A stretch of DNA of 53,870 nt, taken from CAYFXE01 sp964347035 (GTDB lineage Bacteria; Acidobacteriota; Aminicenantia; Aminicenantales; Aminicenantaceae). The translations under genes were made by a program, and so were the position numbers. Shown here in pieces: positions 35,146 through 44,399 of the stretch. The notes beneath the pieces were generated by a model that worked only from the letters and a program-made list of their open reading frames with translations, searched no databases and was not told the origin of the DNA. How positions within the stretch are numbered: the stretch's first letter is position 1; every line of letters starts with the position of its first letter. The stretch covers positions 1 to 53,870 of the forward strand of contig CAYFXE010000020.1 in assembly GCA_964347035.1 (NCBI GenBank), given 5' to 3'.

Positions 35146-36481
35146 TAAAAAACCCTTTAAAAGCAGCAGACACCAGAGCATTCCAGACTGGTGCATAAGG
35201 AGGGGCATAGGCGGCATCGAGCCAGGCCAGGTCTTTGACGGTCAGCTCCCCAGTGATGGCCACCACGGCAGGATCGATGAACTGGATCGCATTCCCCTCG
35301 GTAACAGCGCAAGAGCCGATGATTTTCCCTGTCCCCTTTTCACAGACAACCTCTACATGAGCTTTAGCAGAGCCTGGGTAATAACCGGGTTTATCTCTCC
35401 TCATCGCCGAATAGGCCTCTGCCTCTATTCCTTCACTCTCTGCCTCTTCGAGGCTTAAACCCGTTTTTGCCAGGGAAAGCTCAAAAAATTTAAAAATCTG
35501 AGTCCCGACAATGCCTGGAAAAGCGATGTTCTCGCCCGCCATGTTTAAACCCGCTACGCGCCCCTGTTTGTTGGCCGTTGTCCCGAGAGGAAAAAAGACA
35601 TCTTTTTTGAGAATTCGATGGTAAACAGAGGCACAGTCTCCAGCGGCATAGATATCCTGCTCTGAAGTCTTCCCCATCCTATCGATGAGGATGGCCCCGT
35701 TATCCAGCTTATGGAGCTTGTCACTACAAAAGTCTGTGGCGGGTTTGACTCCGACGACAGAGAAGACGATATCTACCAAGTATTCTTTAGACTCGGTTTT
35801 TACTGAAAACCTCTCACCTTCTTTCTCGACCGATTTGATGAATGTCTTCGGATAAAACTGAATGTCCTTCTCTTCCATTTTCGCCACCACTGCTTTTTGG
35901 ATAAGGGGAGGCCAATTGGCGACGGGAATCTCCAAAACCTCGAAGATGTAGAACTCTAGTGCTCGTCTGTGTAATGCTTCGACAAGCTCCAGGCCGATAT
36001 TACCTGCTCCGATAACAGCCGCCTTCTGGGGACGCCTTTTTTCCATATACCTTAGGATTTGATCGAGATCTTCGATGTTATGTAAATTAAAAATGCCTTC
36101 TTCTTCATAATCCAAGAAAGGAAGTTTTCTGGGATCAGCCCCAGTTCCTATGAGAAGCTTTCCGTATTTTTCGCGGTATCTTTCGCCAGTGGTCAGGTTC
36201 CTGACTTCGACTTCATGCTCTTCTGGAAAAATACCTGCTGCTTCTTTTTCTATCTCAACCTTGATTCTTCTCTCTGCTTCGAAGCTTTCGGGAGTATAAC
36301 CAATGAGTCTTCGGGAAGAATCTATATCACCGGAGATGACATAAGGGATGCCACAAGCTCCGTAAGAAATGATTTTCCCCCTGTTGATGACCTTAATGCT
36401 GGCGTCTTTGTGTTTTCGGCGGATTTGGATGGCGGCGGAAAGTCCGGCTGCATCGGCTCCGATGATCAAATACTCAGGCAT
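35123..36481 (-). CDS. CoA-disulfide reductase / NADH oxidase-like flavoprotein
   Basis: The 452-residue protein belongs to the pyridine nucleotide-disulfide oxidoreductase class with a single redox cysteine (SYGACGIPYVISG near residue 43). FAD and NAD(P) folds (LIIGADAAGLSAA; VIGAGNIGLELVEAL) and the AAGDCA motif are present. The C-terminal dimer domain has the YAPPYAPVWNAL stretch typical of CoA-disulfide and persulfide reductases. It may reduce CoA disulfides, persulfides or oxygen. The last six residues (GSSLNI) are encoded by the inverted-repeat element, which thus replaced the native C-terminus. Confidence 0.88.
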   Translation of the reverse strand: MPEYLIIGADAAGLSAAIQIRRKHKDASIKVINRGKIISYGACGIPYVISGDIDSSRRLIGYTPESFEAERRIKVEIEKEAAGIFPEEHEVEVRNLTTGERYREKYGKLLIGTGADPRKLPFLDYEEEGIFNLHNIEDLDQILRYMEKRRPQKAAVIGAGNIGLELVEALHRRALEFYIFEVLEIPVANWPPLIQKAVVAKMEEKDIQFYPKTFIKSVEKEGERFSVKTESKEYLVDIVFSVVGVKPATDFCSDKLHKLDNGAILIDRMGKTSEQDIYAAGDCASVYHRILKKDVFFPLGTTANKQGRVAGLNMAGENIAFPGIVGTQIFKFFELSLAKTGLSLEEAESEGIEAEAYSAMRRDKPGYYPGSAKAHVEVVCEKGTGKIIGSCAVTEGNAIQFIDPAVVAITGELTVKDLAWLDAAYAPPYAPVWNALVSAAFKGFFKGSSLNI

Positions 36482-36496
36482 CTTTGCCTCCTCTTA

Positions 36497-36592
36497 GTCA
36501 GTAACTCAGTGAATTCGTAACACTGTGACTCAGGAAGATAATGATTTTTTTCTATCTGAGTTACAGAGTTACAGTGTCATCGAGTTACTGAC
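36497..36592. repeat. Imperfect 37-base inverted repeat between mnmA and the flavoprotein gene
   Basis: Arms 36497-36533 and 36556-36592 pair imperfectly; GTCAGTAACTC at both outer ends and ACTCAG at both inner ends match exactly. GTAACTC/GAGTTAC heptamers recur inside. The element fills almost the whole spacer. It could be a REP-type element or a processing or attenuating hairpin in the shared transcript. Confidence 0.6.
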
Positions 36593-36593
36593 T

Positions 36594-37703
36594 TCATTCA
36601 AGGGATTTTTCGATGATAGCGCCTCCTATGACGAGATCATCGGCATAGAAAACGACAGATTGCCCAGGAGTGATGGCCCTCTGGGCTCTCGTAAACTCGA
36701 CAAGAACCTCTCCCGAGTCCAATGGACTGAGAATAGCTTCTGATTCAAGGTGTTTGTAACGGATTCTGGCTTTAACAGGCATGGTCTCTTTTAAACTTTC
36801 TCCAGAACTCAGGTGAACATGAGAAGCGACGAGTTTTTTATTATAAAGCTCGTCATTAGTACCGACGACGATCGTGTTTTTCTGCGGCAGAATTTCCAGG
36901 ACATAAAAGGGATGAGGAGCGGCGATTCCCATCCCACGGCGTTGCCCGATAGTGAAGTGGGCGATGCCTTTGTGCTGGCCTAAGACATGATTATCAGTGC
37001 CAACGATCGGTCCGGGCCGAAAGGCCTGTGGGATGCGATCTCTCAGAAAAACGGCATAATCATTATAAGGAACGAAACAGATTTCCTGGCTTTCCGCTCT
37101 TTGAGCTACCGGCAATCCCAATTCCTTGGCTTTCTTCCGTACTTCACTCTTGGTGAGGAATCCGATCGGCATCAGCGTCCGGGACAGCTGTTCCTGGGTC
37201 ATAGGATATAAAAAATACGACTGATCTTTCTGCTTATCTTTCCCCTTTTTGAGGAGATATCGTTTGATTCGGGGATCAAACTCGATTCTGGCGTGGTGTC
37301 CCGTGGCCAGAAAATCGGTCTTCAGTTTATGGGCCCTCTCCATCAGCGTTTCAAACTTGATGAATTCATTGCAGCGGATACACGGATTGGGCGTTTTCCC
37401 TTGGGCATACTGGTCACAGAAATCGGCAATAACCTTTTCTTTAAATTCTGTTTTTAAATCAACAATATAATGAGAAATGCCCAAAAGGCGGGACACATTA
37501 TGAGAATCCTCCACCGCTTTCCAACCACAGCAGCTCCTCAAGTTTTCTGATCTGCAGACATCCTTAGGAAGATCAAACAAATTCATCGTCACTCCGATGA
37601 CATTGTAACCCTTTTCCTTAAGAAGAGCAGCCGCCACAGAAGAGTCCACTCCCCCGCTCATGGCCACCACCACCTTCTTCTGTTTTGTCCTCACAGCATC
37701 CAT
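36594..37703 (-). CDS. mnmA: tRNA-specific 2-thiouridylase
   Basis: The 369-residue enzyme thiolates uridine 34 of tRNAs for Lys, Glu and Gln. The ATP PP-loop (AMSGGVDSSVAAALL) is near residue 14. The first catalytic cysteine lies in NPCIRCNEFIKF and the second in SQEICFVPYNDY. The ATGHHARI segment and the C-terminal beta-barrel (GQSVVFY) are as in the family. Length is normal. It is probably co-transcribed with the flavoprotein gene downstream. Confidence 0.96.
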   Translation of the reverse strand: MDAVRTKQKKVVVAMSGGVDSSVAAALLKEKGYNVIGVTMNLFDLPKDVCRSENLRSCCGWKAVEDSHNVSRLLGISHYIVDLKTEFKEKVIADFCDQYAQGKTPNPCIRCNEFIKFETLMERAHKLKTDFLATGHHARIEFDPRIKRYLLKKGKDKQKDQSYFLYPMTQEQLSRTLMPIGFLTKSEVRKKAKELGLPVAQRAESQEICFVPYNDYAVFLRDRIPQAFRPGPIVGTDNHVLGQHKGIAHFTIGQRRGMGIAAPHPFYVLEILPQKNTIVVGTNDELYNKKLVASHVHLSSGESLKETMPVKARIRYKHLESEAILSPLDSGEVLVEFTRAQRAITPGQSVVFYADDLVIGGAIIEKSLE

Positions 37704-37856
37704 AGAATACCATTTTAATCCAGATAAAAGAATCTCGACAACCTCAAGAAGATTATTTCCATGGATAAAAAAATATATTATCGATAAACTGCAGTATTAA
37801 TCCTAATAAAAACGGAATGCCTGTGCTCACCGTATTTAACCAAGAGGAGAAAGGAC

Positions 37857-38837
37857 ATGCCCTGGAAAAACCATTATGACGACATACTGGAAGGAATCGG
37901 TCAGACACCTCTCGTCAAACTGAACAGGATTACCGCAGGCCTCGAAGCCGAGATCTACGCCAAACTCGAATTCCTGAATCCGATGGGAAGTGTCAAGGAC
38001 CGGATCGCTAAATACATGATCGAGAAGGCTGAGAAGGAAGGAAGAATCAGGCCCGGCGATACGATCGTGGACAATTCTTCGGGAAATACTGCCCTGGCCC
38101 TGGCCATGGTCTGCGCTCTCAAGGGATACAAACTCAAGATGGTGGTCAGGGATAACCTTAGTTCCGAAAAACTGAAATTCCTGAATTCCCTCAACGTCGA
38201 GCTGGTCAGGGTTGACCATACTCTCCCGCCTGAATCTCCGAATAGCTACAATAATATCGCTCCCCGGATAGCTCAGGAAACGCCTAATGGGTACTACTTT
38301 GACCAGCACAATAATCGTGATAACAACGAAACACATTACACGACGACAGGCCCAGAAATATGGGAACAAATGGAAGGGAGAATCGATTGTTTTATCGCTG
38401 GAATCGGGACGGGAGGAACCATATGTGGAGTGTCCAAGTTCCTCAAAGAAAAGGATCCCAACATAAAAGTGATCGGTGTTGATCCAGCAGGCTCCATTTT
38501 TTACGATTATTTTCACTCCAAAAAAATAATAAAACCCTCGTCTTATCTCATGGAAGGATTAGGAGATGAATTCCTGATCGGCTGTGTCGATTTCAGCTTG
38601 ATCGATGATGTTTACAGAATTTCTGATAAGCAAGCTTTCCAATCAACGAGAGAACTGGCTAACAAAGAGGCTATTTTTGCCGGAGGATCGAGTGGGGCCG
38701 CAGTATGGGGCTGTTTGAAACTCGCTCGACAGATTTCAAAACCTGCGAGGCTAGTGACCATCTTTGCCGACGCAGCCACACGCTACCTGAGCACCATTTA
38801 TGATGATGATTGGCTAAGGGAAAAGGGTATGCTCTAA
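37857..38837 (+). CDS. PLP-dependent cysteine synthase / cystathionine beta-synthase-like enzyme
   Basis: The 326-residue fold-type II enzyme has the PLP lysine in NPMGSVKDR (near residue 47), a substrate loop NSSGNTALALA, the phosphate loop GIGTGGT and a GGSSGAAVWG turn. The segment FDQHNNRDNNETHYTTTGPEIW resembles cystathionine beta-synthase more than O-acetylserine sulfhydrylase, but no CBS regulatory domain follows. The substrate (serine with homocysteine, or O-acetylserine with sulfide) cannot be decided. The start has GAGGAGAAAGG upstream. A bidirectional terminator follows. Confidence 0.9.
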   Translation: MPWKNHYDDILEGIGQTPLVKLNRITAGLEAEIYAKLEFLNPMGSVKDRIAKYMIEKAEKEGRIRPGDTIVDNSSGNTALALAMVCALKGYKLKMVVRDNLSSEKLKFLNSLNVELVRVDHTLPPESPNSYNNIAPRIAQETPNGYYFDQHNNRDNNETHYTTTGPEIWEQMEGRIDCFIAGIGTGGTICGVSKFLKEKDPNIKVIGVDPAGSIFYDYFHSKKIIKPSSYLMEGLGDEFLIGCVDFSLIDDVYRISDKQAFQSTRELANKEAIFAGGSSGAAVWGCLKLARQISKPARLVTIFADAATRYLSTIYDDDWLREKGML

Positions 38838-38856
38838 TTCAATATATTGAAATATC

Positions 38857-38905
38857 GAAAAAAAATCCCCCTTGCTCCATAAGAACAAGGGGGATAAGTT
38901 TTTTG
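38857..38905. terminator. Bidirectional rho-independent terminator
   Basis: A ten-base stem (ATCCCCCTTG at 38865 with CAAGGGGGAT ending at 38895) has an 11-base loop. It is flanked by a run of A on the left and a T-rich run on the right, so it can stop the convergent transcripts of the PLP enzyme and the YHS protein. Confidence 0.9.
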
Positions 38906-38919
38906 TTTTATCTTAGCTC

Positions 38920-39510
38920 TTACTTCTTGACTTCTTCTTTTTTCTCCTCTTTCTGGCAACACATTTCCTTCATTTTGGCAGCATGTTCTTGAATCTTCTT
39001 CACTAACTCAGCATTCTTAGAGGTAATCTTAACTGCCACTCCATCTTCTAGATTCTCAACATTCATATCAATTTCTTCGGAGCTCATCCATTCCATCATG
39101 GCACAACAAGCTTTGCCTTCTTCTTTCTTGTGCATTTTCATCTGTTTGTGTTCATGCATGTGCTTCATGGCCATCATCTTCCTCTCTAACTTCATCCCGC
39201 ATTTTGGACACTTGCCGGGTTCATCTGACTTGACCTCAGGGTGCATCGGGCATGAATAAACATCCTTCATCTCGGCTTTCTTCTGCAAGTAGTTTTCGGG
39301 ATTCTTCATGAATGCTTCTTTACAATTTTCGCAGCAGAAGTAGTAAGTTTTGCCCTGATACTCGTATTTTGGGGCACTTTCGATGTCCTTGATCTCTTTA
39401 CCGCTCACGGGACAAGTGACTTTTTCCTCAGCCTGCTGTTGGGCCATTCCAGACAGGACAAAGGTGAAAGAAAAAGCCAAAAACAAAGCTAAAATTTTTG
39501 AACGGTTCAT
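38920..39510 (-). CDS. Exported YHS/TRASH and heavy-metal-binding-domain protein
   Basis: The 196-residue protein has a signal peptide (cut near GMA-QQ). A TRASH/YHS-like domain (CPVSGKEI, then YYFCCENCKEAF) and a heavy-metal-binding domain (YSCPMHPEV, then GKCPKCGMKL) follow. A His/Met-rich linker (MKHMHEHKQMKMHKK) and a Cys- and Lys-rich tail with CC pairs end the protein. It is likely a periplasmic copper or heavy-metal scavenger. It has its own promoter and an AAGGAGG site, and lies after the cusCBA genes in the same direction. Confidence 0.85.
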   Translation of the reverse strand: MNRSKILALFLAFSFTFVLSGMAQQQAEEKVTCPVSGKEIKDIESAPKYEYQGKTYYFCCENCKEAFMKNPENYLQKKAEMKDVYSCPMHPEVKSDEPGKCPKCGMKLERKMMAMKHMHEHKQMKMHKKEEGKACCAMMEWMSSEEIDMNVENLEDGVAVKITSKNAELVKKIQEHAAKMKEMCCQKEEKKEEVKK

Positions 39511-39542
39511 CGTCCGTAAACCTCCTTAAATTTTAATTATTA

Positions 39543-39570
39543 TTCTTACTTAAATGATAAAAATTGTCAA
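39543..39570 (-). promoter_or_regulatory. Promoter of the YHS/metal-binding protein
   Basis: On the minus strand TTGACA (39570-39565), a 16-base spacer and TAAGAA (39548-39543). The start codon also has a strong AAGGAGG (39527-39521). Confidence 0.5.
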
Positions 39571-39627
39571 GGTTTTTCTTTACTATGCTAATCTTGATAT
39601 GGTTAAGAGTTCTTTTCCGACTTTTCA

Positions 39628-42600
39628 TCAATCCCTTTCTTTTTCTAATCTTTCTTTTCTTTTCACCCGGGTCTGTAAAATCCAGGTAAAGATGACCGGA
39701 ACGAGTAACAGATTTAGTATAGTCGCTGTAACCATCCCTCCTACAGTCGGTGTAGCGATGGGCTTCATGATTTCCGACCCAGCGCCTGTGCTGATCATAA
39801 TCGGGATAAGAGCCAGGACGGTGGTTGCTGTTGTCATGATAATAGGCCTAACTCTAAGCAGAGCGGCCTTTACGACATTTTCAACGACATCTGTACCTTT
39901 ACGAGAGTATTCAACCAAGAAATCCATCATCACCACCCCAGCTTCTACCGCCACTCCAAACAGCGCGATGTAACCCACCCAGACCGCGGTGCTGAATTTA
40001 AATCCAAGCAGAAACTGGAGCCAGATGCCCCCCACAAATGCAAAGGGCAAAGAGAATATCAGGACCGCAGCCGCTGAAAACTTCTTGAACTTTATGTAGA
40101 GCAATATAAAGATAATGAATATGCAGATGGGAACCACGGTCATCAAGCGTCGTCGGGCCTGCATTTCGTACTCATATTGTCCGCTCCAAGAGATATAATA
40201 ACCAGGGGGAAGGTCCACTTTTTCTTGAACAAGCTCCTGCGCCTGTCTCACAAAATCCACCACCCCGACCTCTTCGGTGTTCACATCAACAAAAACTCTC
40301 ACATAAGGAAGCGTGTTTTCTCCTGATATCTTTGCGGGACCGGGTATTTTTTCTATAGTAGCAACCTGACTAAGGGGTATTTGTGCTCCTGAAGGAGTTG
40401 GGACAAAAATTCTCTCCAAGGCCTCAAAACTATCCCTCAGCTCACGTAGATAACGAATGCGGACAGGATAACGCTCTCTTCCTTCCACTGTGGTTGTTAT
40501 GTTCATCCCTCCCACCGCCGTCATGATCAGATGCTGGATGTCTCCCACTTTTATCCCATACCGGGCTGCCTCCTCTCGGTCTATCTCGATTTCTATGTAC
40601 GGCTTGTTGCCGATTCTCTCAGCGTAAGGATTTCTTGCCCCTTCAATTTCCTTCAGAACTCCTTCGATCTGAACTCCTATTTCCTCGATTTTAGCTAAAT
40701 CCTCTCCAAAAACTTTGACTCCGATAGGAGTCTGAATGCCTGTGGCCAGCATATCAATGCGATTTCGAATGGGCTGGGTCCAGATATTACTAACTCCTGG
40801 AATCCTCAACGCATTATCCATTTCATTTATCAATTCCTGCCTTGACAGCCCTTGGCGCCAACTCTCTTTTGGTTTTAACCTCACTATCGTCTCGATCATT
40901 CCTACAGGAGCAGGATCTGTGGGTGTCTCAGCTCTCCCTAATTTACCCACAACCTGTTCGACTTCTGGAAAAGACTTGAGTATCACGTCTTGCTTTTTCA
41001 TGACATCCATAACCTGAGTGAGCGAGGCTCCAGGAAGAAGAACGGGCATGAATAGTAAATCTCCCTCATTCAGAGGAGGCATAAACTCACTCTTGATCTT
41101 CGAAAGCGGAAAATAACTCACCCCAAGAATGATAATGACAATCAGGAGGACGATGATTTTATGTTTTAATGAAAAACGAAGCACGGGCTCATAAAGACGG
41201 ATCAAGATTCGAGTGAGTATATTCCTCTCCGGGAGTCGCATTTTTCCTCTCAATAGAATAGCAGAGATAACAGGAACAAGGGTTATGGCTAATACCGCAG
41301 AGCCAAACATGGCAAATGTCTTAGTGAAGGCTAAAGGAGAAAAAAGTTTCCCAGACTGACCTCTTAAAGAAAACACAGGAATAAAAGCAACAACGATGAT
41401 GAGGATGGCAAAAAAGATGGCCGAACCGACTTCTTTAGCTGCCATGATCAAAGTGCTCAGCCGATTTTCGCGGGTTGAAGCCAGATGTCGGGATATGTTT
41501 TCAGTCATCACAATGCCAGCATCAACCATCACCCCTATGGAAATCGCTATCCCCCCTAAAGACATGATGTTTGAGGGAATCTTAAGATAGTACATGATGA
41601 GGAAGGCAATGAGGACTCCCACCGGAAGAACAACAGAAACAATAAGGCTGCTCCGAAAATGCCCAAGAAAAAGGAGAATGATGATGACAGCTACTGTAAT
41701 CTCTTCCAGCAGGGTTTTTTTAAGATTATCGGTGGCTCGGTTGATGAGTTGGGTTCGATCGTAAAAAGATACAATCTGCACTCCTGGAGGAAGGCCTGGC
41801 GTTATCTCCTCGATTTTTTCTTTTATTCCTTCAATAGCCTTCAATGGATTTTCTCCGTATCTCATCAACACCACGCCACCCGTGACCTCTGCTCCTTCCT
41901 TATCCAGAGCGCCGCGTCTAAAATCAGGGCCAAGGGTGACCTTCCCTACATTCTTGACATAGACAGGAACTCCTTGGTGGGACCCGATCACTATGTTTTC
42001 GATATCATCTATTGATTTGATAAAACCCAGACCGCGAACGATAAACTCGGCCCCGCTTTCTTCGATAACCTTTGCCCCCACATCAATATTACTGTTTCTT
42101 ACGGCATTGAACATGTGGTGGAGACTGACGTCCAAAGCGAGAAGCCTGTTGGGATCAACATCAATTTGATATTGTCTGACAAAACCACCCACAGTGGCCA
42201 CCTCAGAGATCCCTTCGACTGAGTTAAGCTGGTAACGAATATACCAATCCTGTAAAGAACGCAGCTCGGCCAGATTATATCCAGAAAAGACGAGTTCTTT
42301 GCCGTCTTCAGGACATTTACCGGCCTCGCTGTATCTCACCTTGGGATGGTCGGGGCAGTAATAACCATTCTCGATCGTGTACCAGAATATTTGTCCTAGC
42401 GCCGTCGCATCAGGACCCAATTGAGGAATGACTCCTTCGGGAAGATCCCTCTGGGCTAAATTCAGTCTTTCCAGTATTCTTGTCCTTGACCAGTAAAAAT
42501 CGACGCCTTCTTTAAAAATCACGTTCACCATGCCAAAAGAGAACATGGAATTGGAACGAATCACCTTCATTCCTGGAATCCCCATAAGGTTTATGGTGAG

Positions 42601-42804
42601 AGGATAGATCACCTGGTCTTCGATATCCTTCGGGCTTCTACCCGGCCAGTCGACAAACACGATCTGCTGGTTTTCTCCTATATCTGGAATGGCATCAATG
42701 GGTGTCTTATTGAGTGCCCAATAACCCCATCCGATGATAAGAATAAAAAGAGCAATAATCAGGAATTTATTCCGAAGTGAATATTCGATTATTTTGTTGA
42801 TCAT
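39628..42804 (-). CDS. cusA: Heavy-metal efflux RND pump, CusA/CzcA family
   Basis: The 1058-residue inner-membrane pump has the HME-RND signature (TPIDAIPDIGENQQ at the start, VDAGIVMTENISRHL near residue 410, and the repeated FAFVGGIWLQF-type half) and about 12 helices. It moves metal from the periplasm through CusB and CusC, driven by protons. A small metal-binding-like insert (YYCPDHPKVRYSEAGKCPED, about residues 168-188) sits in the first porter loop. Copper/silver specificity is likely from the neighbours (CopA, CsoR), but cobalt/zinc/cadmium transport is not excluded. The stop lies 117 bases from the YHS gene. Confidence 0.92.
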   Translation of the reverse strand: MINKIIEYSLRNKFLIIALFILIIGWGYWALNKTPIDAIPDIGENQQIVFVDWPGRSPKDIEDQVIYPLTINLMGIPGMKVIRSNSMFSFGMVNVIFKEGVDFYWSRTRILERLNLAQRDLPEGVIPQLGPDATALGQIFWYTIENGYYCPDHPKVRYSEAGKCPEDGKELVFSGYNLAELRSLQDWYIRYQLNSVEGISEVATVGGFVRQYQIDVDPNRLLALDVSLHHMFNAVRNSNIDVGAKVIEESGAEFIVRGLGFIKSIDDIENIVIGSHQGVPVYVKNVGKVTLGPDFRRGALDKEGAEVTGGVVLMRYGENPLKAIEGIKEKIEEITPGLPPGVQIVSFYDRTQLINRATDNLKKTLLEEITVAVIIILLFLGHFRSSLIVSVVLPVGVLIAFLIMYYLKIPSNIMSLGGIAISIGVMVDAGIVMTENISRHLASTRENRLSTLIMAAKEVGSAIFFAILIIVVAFIPVFSLRGQSGKLFSPLAFTKTFAMFGSAVLAITLVPVISAILLRGKMRLPERNILTRILIRLYEPVLRFSLKHKIIVLLIVIIILGVSYFPLSKIKSEFMPPLNEGDLLFMPVLLPGASLTQVMDVMKKQDVILKSFPEVEQVVGKLGRAETPTDPAPVGMIETIVRLKPKESWRQGLSRQELINEMDNALRIPGVSNIWTQPIRNRIDMLATGIQTPIGVKVFGEDLAKIEEIGVQIEGVLKEIEGARNPYAERIGNKPYIEIEIDREEAARYGIKVGDIQHLIMTAVGGMNITTTVEGRERYPVRIRYLRELRDSFEALERIFVPTPSGAQIPLSQVATIEKIPGPAKISGENTLPYVRVFVDVNTEEVGVVDFVRQAQELVQEKVDLPPGYYISWSGQYEYEMQARRRLMTVVPICIFIIFILLYIKFKKFSAAAVLIFSLPFAFVGGIWLQFLLGFKFSTAVWVGYIALFGVAVEAGVVMMDFLVEYSRKGTDVVENVVKAALLRVRPIIMTTATTVLALIPIMISTGAGSEIMKPIATPTVGGMVTATILNLLLVPVIFTWILQTRVKRKERLEKERD

Positions 42805-42857
42805 CTCTATCTCCTAATGTACAAACTGTTGTCTATTCTCCACAAGTAGCTCCATTT

Positions 42858-44384
42858 TTAATGGATATGTTTGGTGGGAGGGGTTTTCCCCTTCTCTTTC
42901 TTCTCTAAAGCTCCTCCATAAATAGCCTCGGCTTGACCTGTAATCTTACTCTGGGAATCGATCAAGAAATTGGCTTGGGTCACAACTTTCATGCCTTCAG
43001 AGAGTCCTGCTCTTACGACATAAAATTTTTGCTTGGTCCCATCGACATAAGCTGTAGCTTCAGATCCAATATCCAGCTCCTTGGCCTCGTAGGTTCCCTT
43101 TTCTTTCTCGATGTAAACAAGCTTTCTGACTCCTGTATCCAAGACAGCATTCTTAGGAACGGCCAGGATCGATCCAGAGGGAGCGGCCTCTTTTTTCACC
43201 AAGTACATCCCGCAGATAGGGCATTCGCCAGGTTTTTCAGAAACAACTTCGGGATGCATCGAACAGGTATAGAGCACTTTTTCTGGGCCGCGAATACCAT
43301 CATGGATATGAGTGTTGATATAGACGTTCCCGTACATTCCAGGCTTTAATTTCATCTCTCGATTCGGGACGTTAACCCTCACTTTAACTGAGCGAGTCTT
43401 CGGGTTTAAGTAAGGATCGATGAAAGAAATCGTCCCTTCAAATTCTTCACCAGGGTAGGTCGCAGTCGTGATTTCGACCTTTTGCCCGCTCTTGACCCAG
43501 GCCATTTCATACTCATAGATATCTGCTCGAACCCAAAGGTTGGAAAGATCCGCTATCTGGTAGAGGTTTTCACCTTCTTTAACATATTTCCCTTCGAAAG
43601 CATTCTTGTGGATAACGGTTCCTCCGATCGGGGCATATATAGTCATATGGGTATTGGCTTTCCTCCTCTGCTCCAGCTCTTGTATCTGTTTTTCGCTAAC
43701 TCCCCAAAGTAGGAGTCTTCTTTTGGAAGCCTCGACCAAGGACTCGGCCCCTCTTATCGTTTCTTCGTTTTGACTCCCTCTGACTTTGTCCAGAGTCTCA
43801 AGGGCGAGCAAATATTCTTCTTGGGTGGTTAGAAGCGCAGGACTGTAAATCCACACCAAGGGATCTCCTTTTTTGACCCTAACACCAGTGAAATCAACAA
43901 AGAGTTTATCAATACGGCCCGAGATCCAAGCGGCCACATAAGCAACTCGCCTTTCATCGTAGTCCATATTGCCTACGGTATAGATATCTTTAAAAAGAGA
44001 ACGAAACTGGACTTCCTCAGTTTTGACGCTCGCCAGAGCCTGAGCCCTTGGACTCAACTTGACCAGAGTCTCTATTCCTGCCTGGGCCTCATGCTCACCT
44101 GCCTCCATCTCCATCGCTTCCCCTTCCCTATAAACAGGAACAAGCCCCATGTTACAGATAGGACAATTCTGGTTTCCTTTCTCGTAATCCTCAGGACTGA
44201 CCCTCACCGATGGATGCATCCCGCAGGTATAATACAGGATTTCTTTCGCCAGAGTCGTTTCTTGAGCTTCGATCTGCGTCTCCTCTACTGCCTTCTCGCC
44301 CCCTGGGGAAAACATCAACAGCAAAACAACGGCCACGATGGTTACCCCTATCCCGATAAACAAAAATTTTGTGTATTTTTTCAT
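42858..44384 (-). CDS. cusB: RND periplasmic adaptor with two heavy-metal-binding domains
   Basis: The 508-residue membrane-fusion protein has an N-terminal anchor (about residues 5-26). A first metal-binding domain (YYTCGMHPSV to CPICNMGLVPV, about 51-87) precedes the hairpin/lipoyl/beta-barrel body. A second one (YTCSMHPEV to CPICGMYLVKKE) lies near residue 375-405, before the C-terminal membrane-proximal domain. These domains resemble the metal-binding N-terminus of CusB-type adaptors and would hand copper to CusA. Two copies in one adaptor is unusual. It lies 53 bases before cusA and 15 after cusC. Confidence 0.92.
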   Translation of the reverse strand: MKKYTKFLFIGIGVTIVAVVLLLMFSPGGEKAVEETQIEAQETTLAKEILYYTCGMHPSVRVSPEDYEKGNQNCPICNMGLVPVYREGEAMEMEAGEHEAQAGIETLVKLSPRAQALASVKTEEVQFRSLFKDIYTVGNMDYDERRVAYVAAWISGRIDKLFVDFTGVRVKKGDPLVWIYSPALLTTQEEYLLALETLDKVRGSQNEETIRGAESLVEASKRRLLLWGVSEKQIQELEQRRKANTHMTIYAPIGGTVIHKNAFEGKYVKEGENLYQIADLSNLWVRADIYEYEMAWVKSGQKVEITTATYPGEEFEGTISFIDPYLNPKTRSVKVRVNVPNREMKLKPGMYGNVYINTHIHDGIRGPEKVLYTCSMHPEVVSEKPGECPICGMYLVKKEAAPSGSILAVPKNAVLDTGVRKLVYIEKEKGTYEAKELDIGSEATAYVDGTKQKFYVVRAGLSEGMKVVTQANFLIDSQSKITGQAEAIYGGALEKKEKGKTPPTKHIH

Positions 44385-44399
44385 TTGATCAGCCTCCTT

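Noticed and set aside
37836..38516. Long minus-strand ORF (226 codons) opposite the PLP enzyme
   Set aside because: It is antisense to a clear PLP-dependent enzyme with all motifs and has no recognisable domain or ribosome-binding site.
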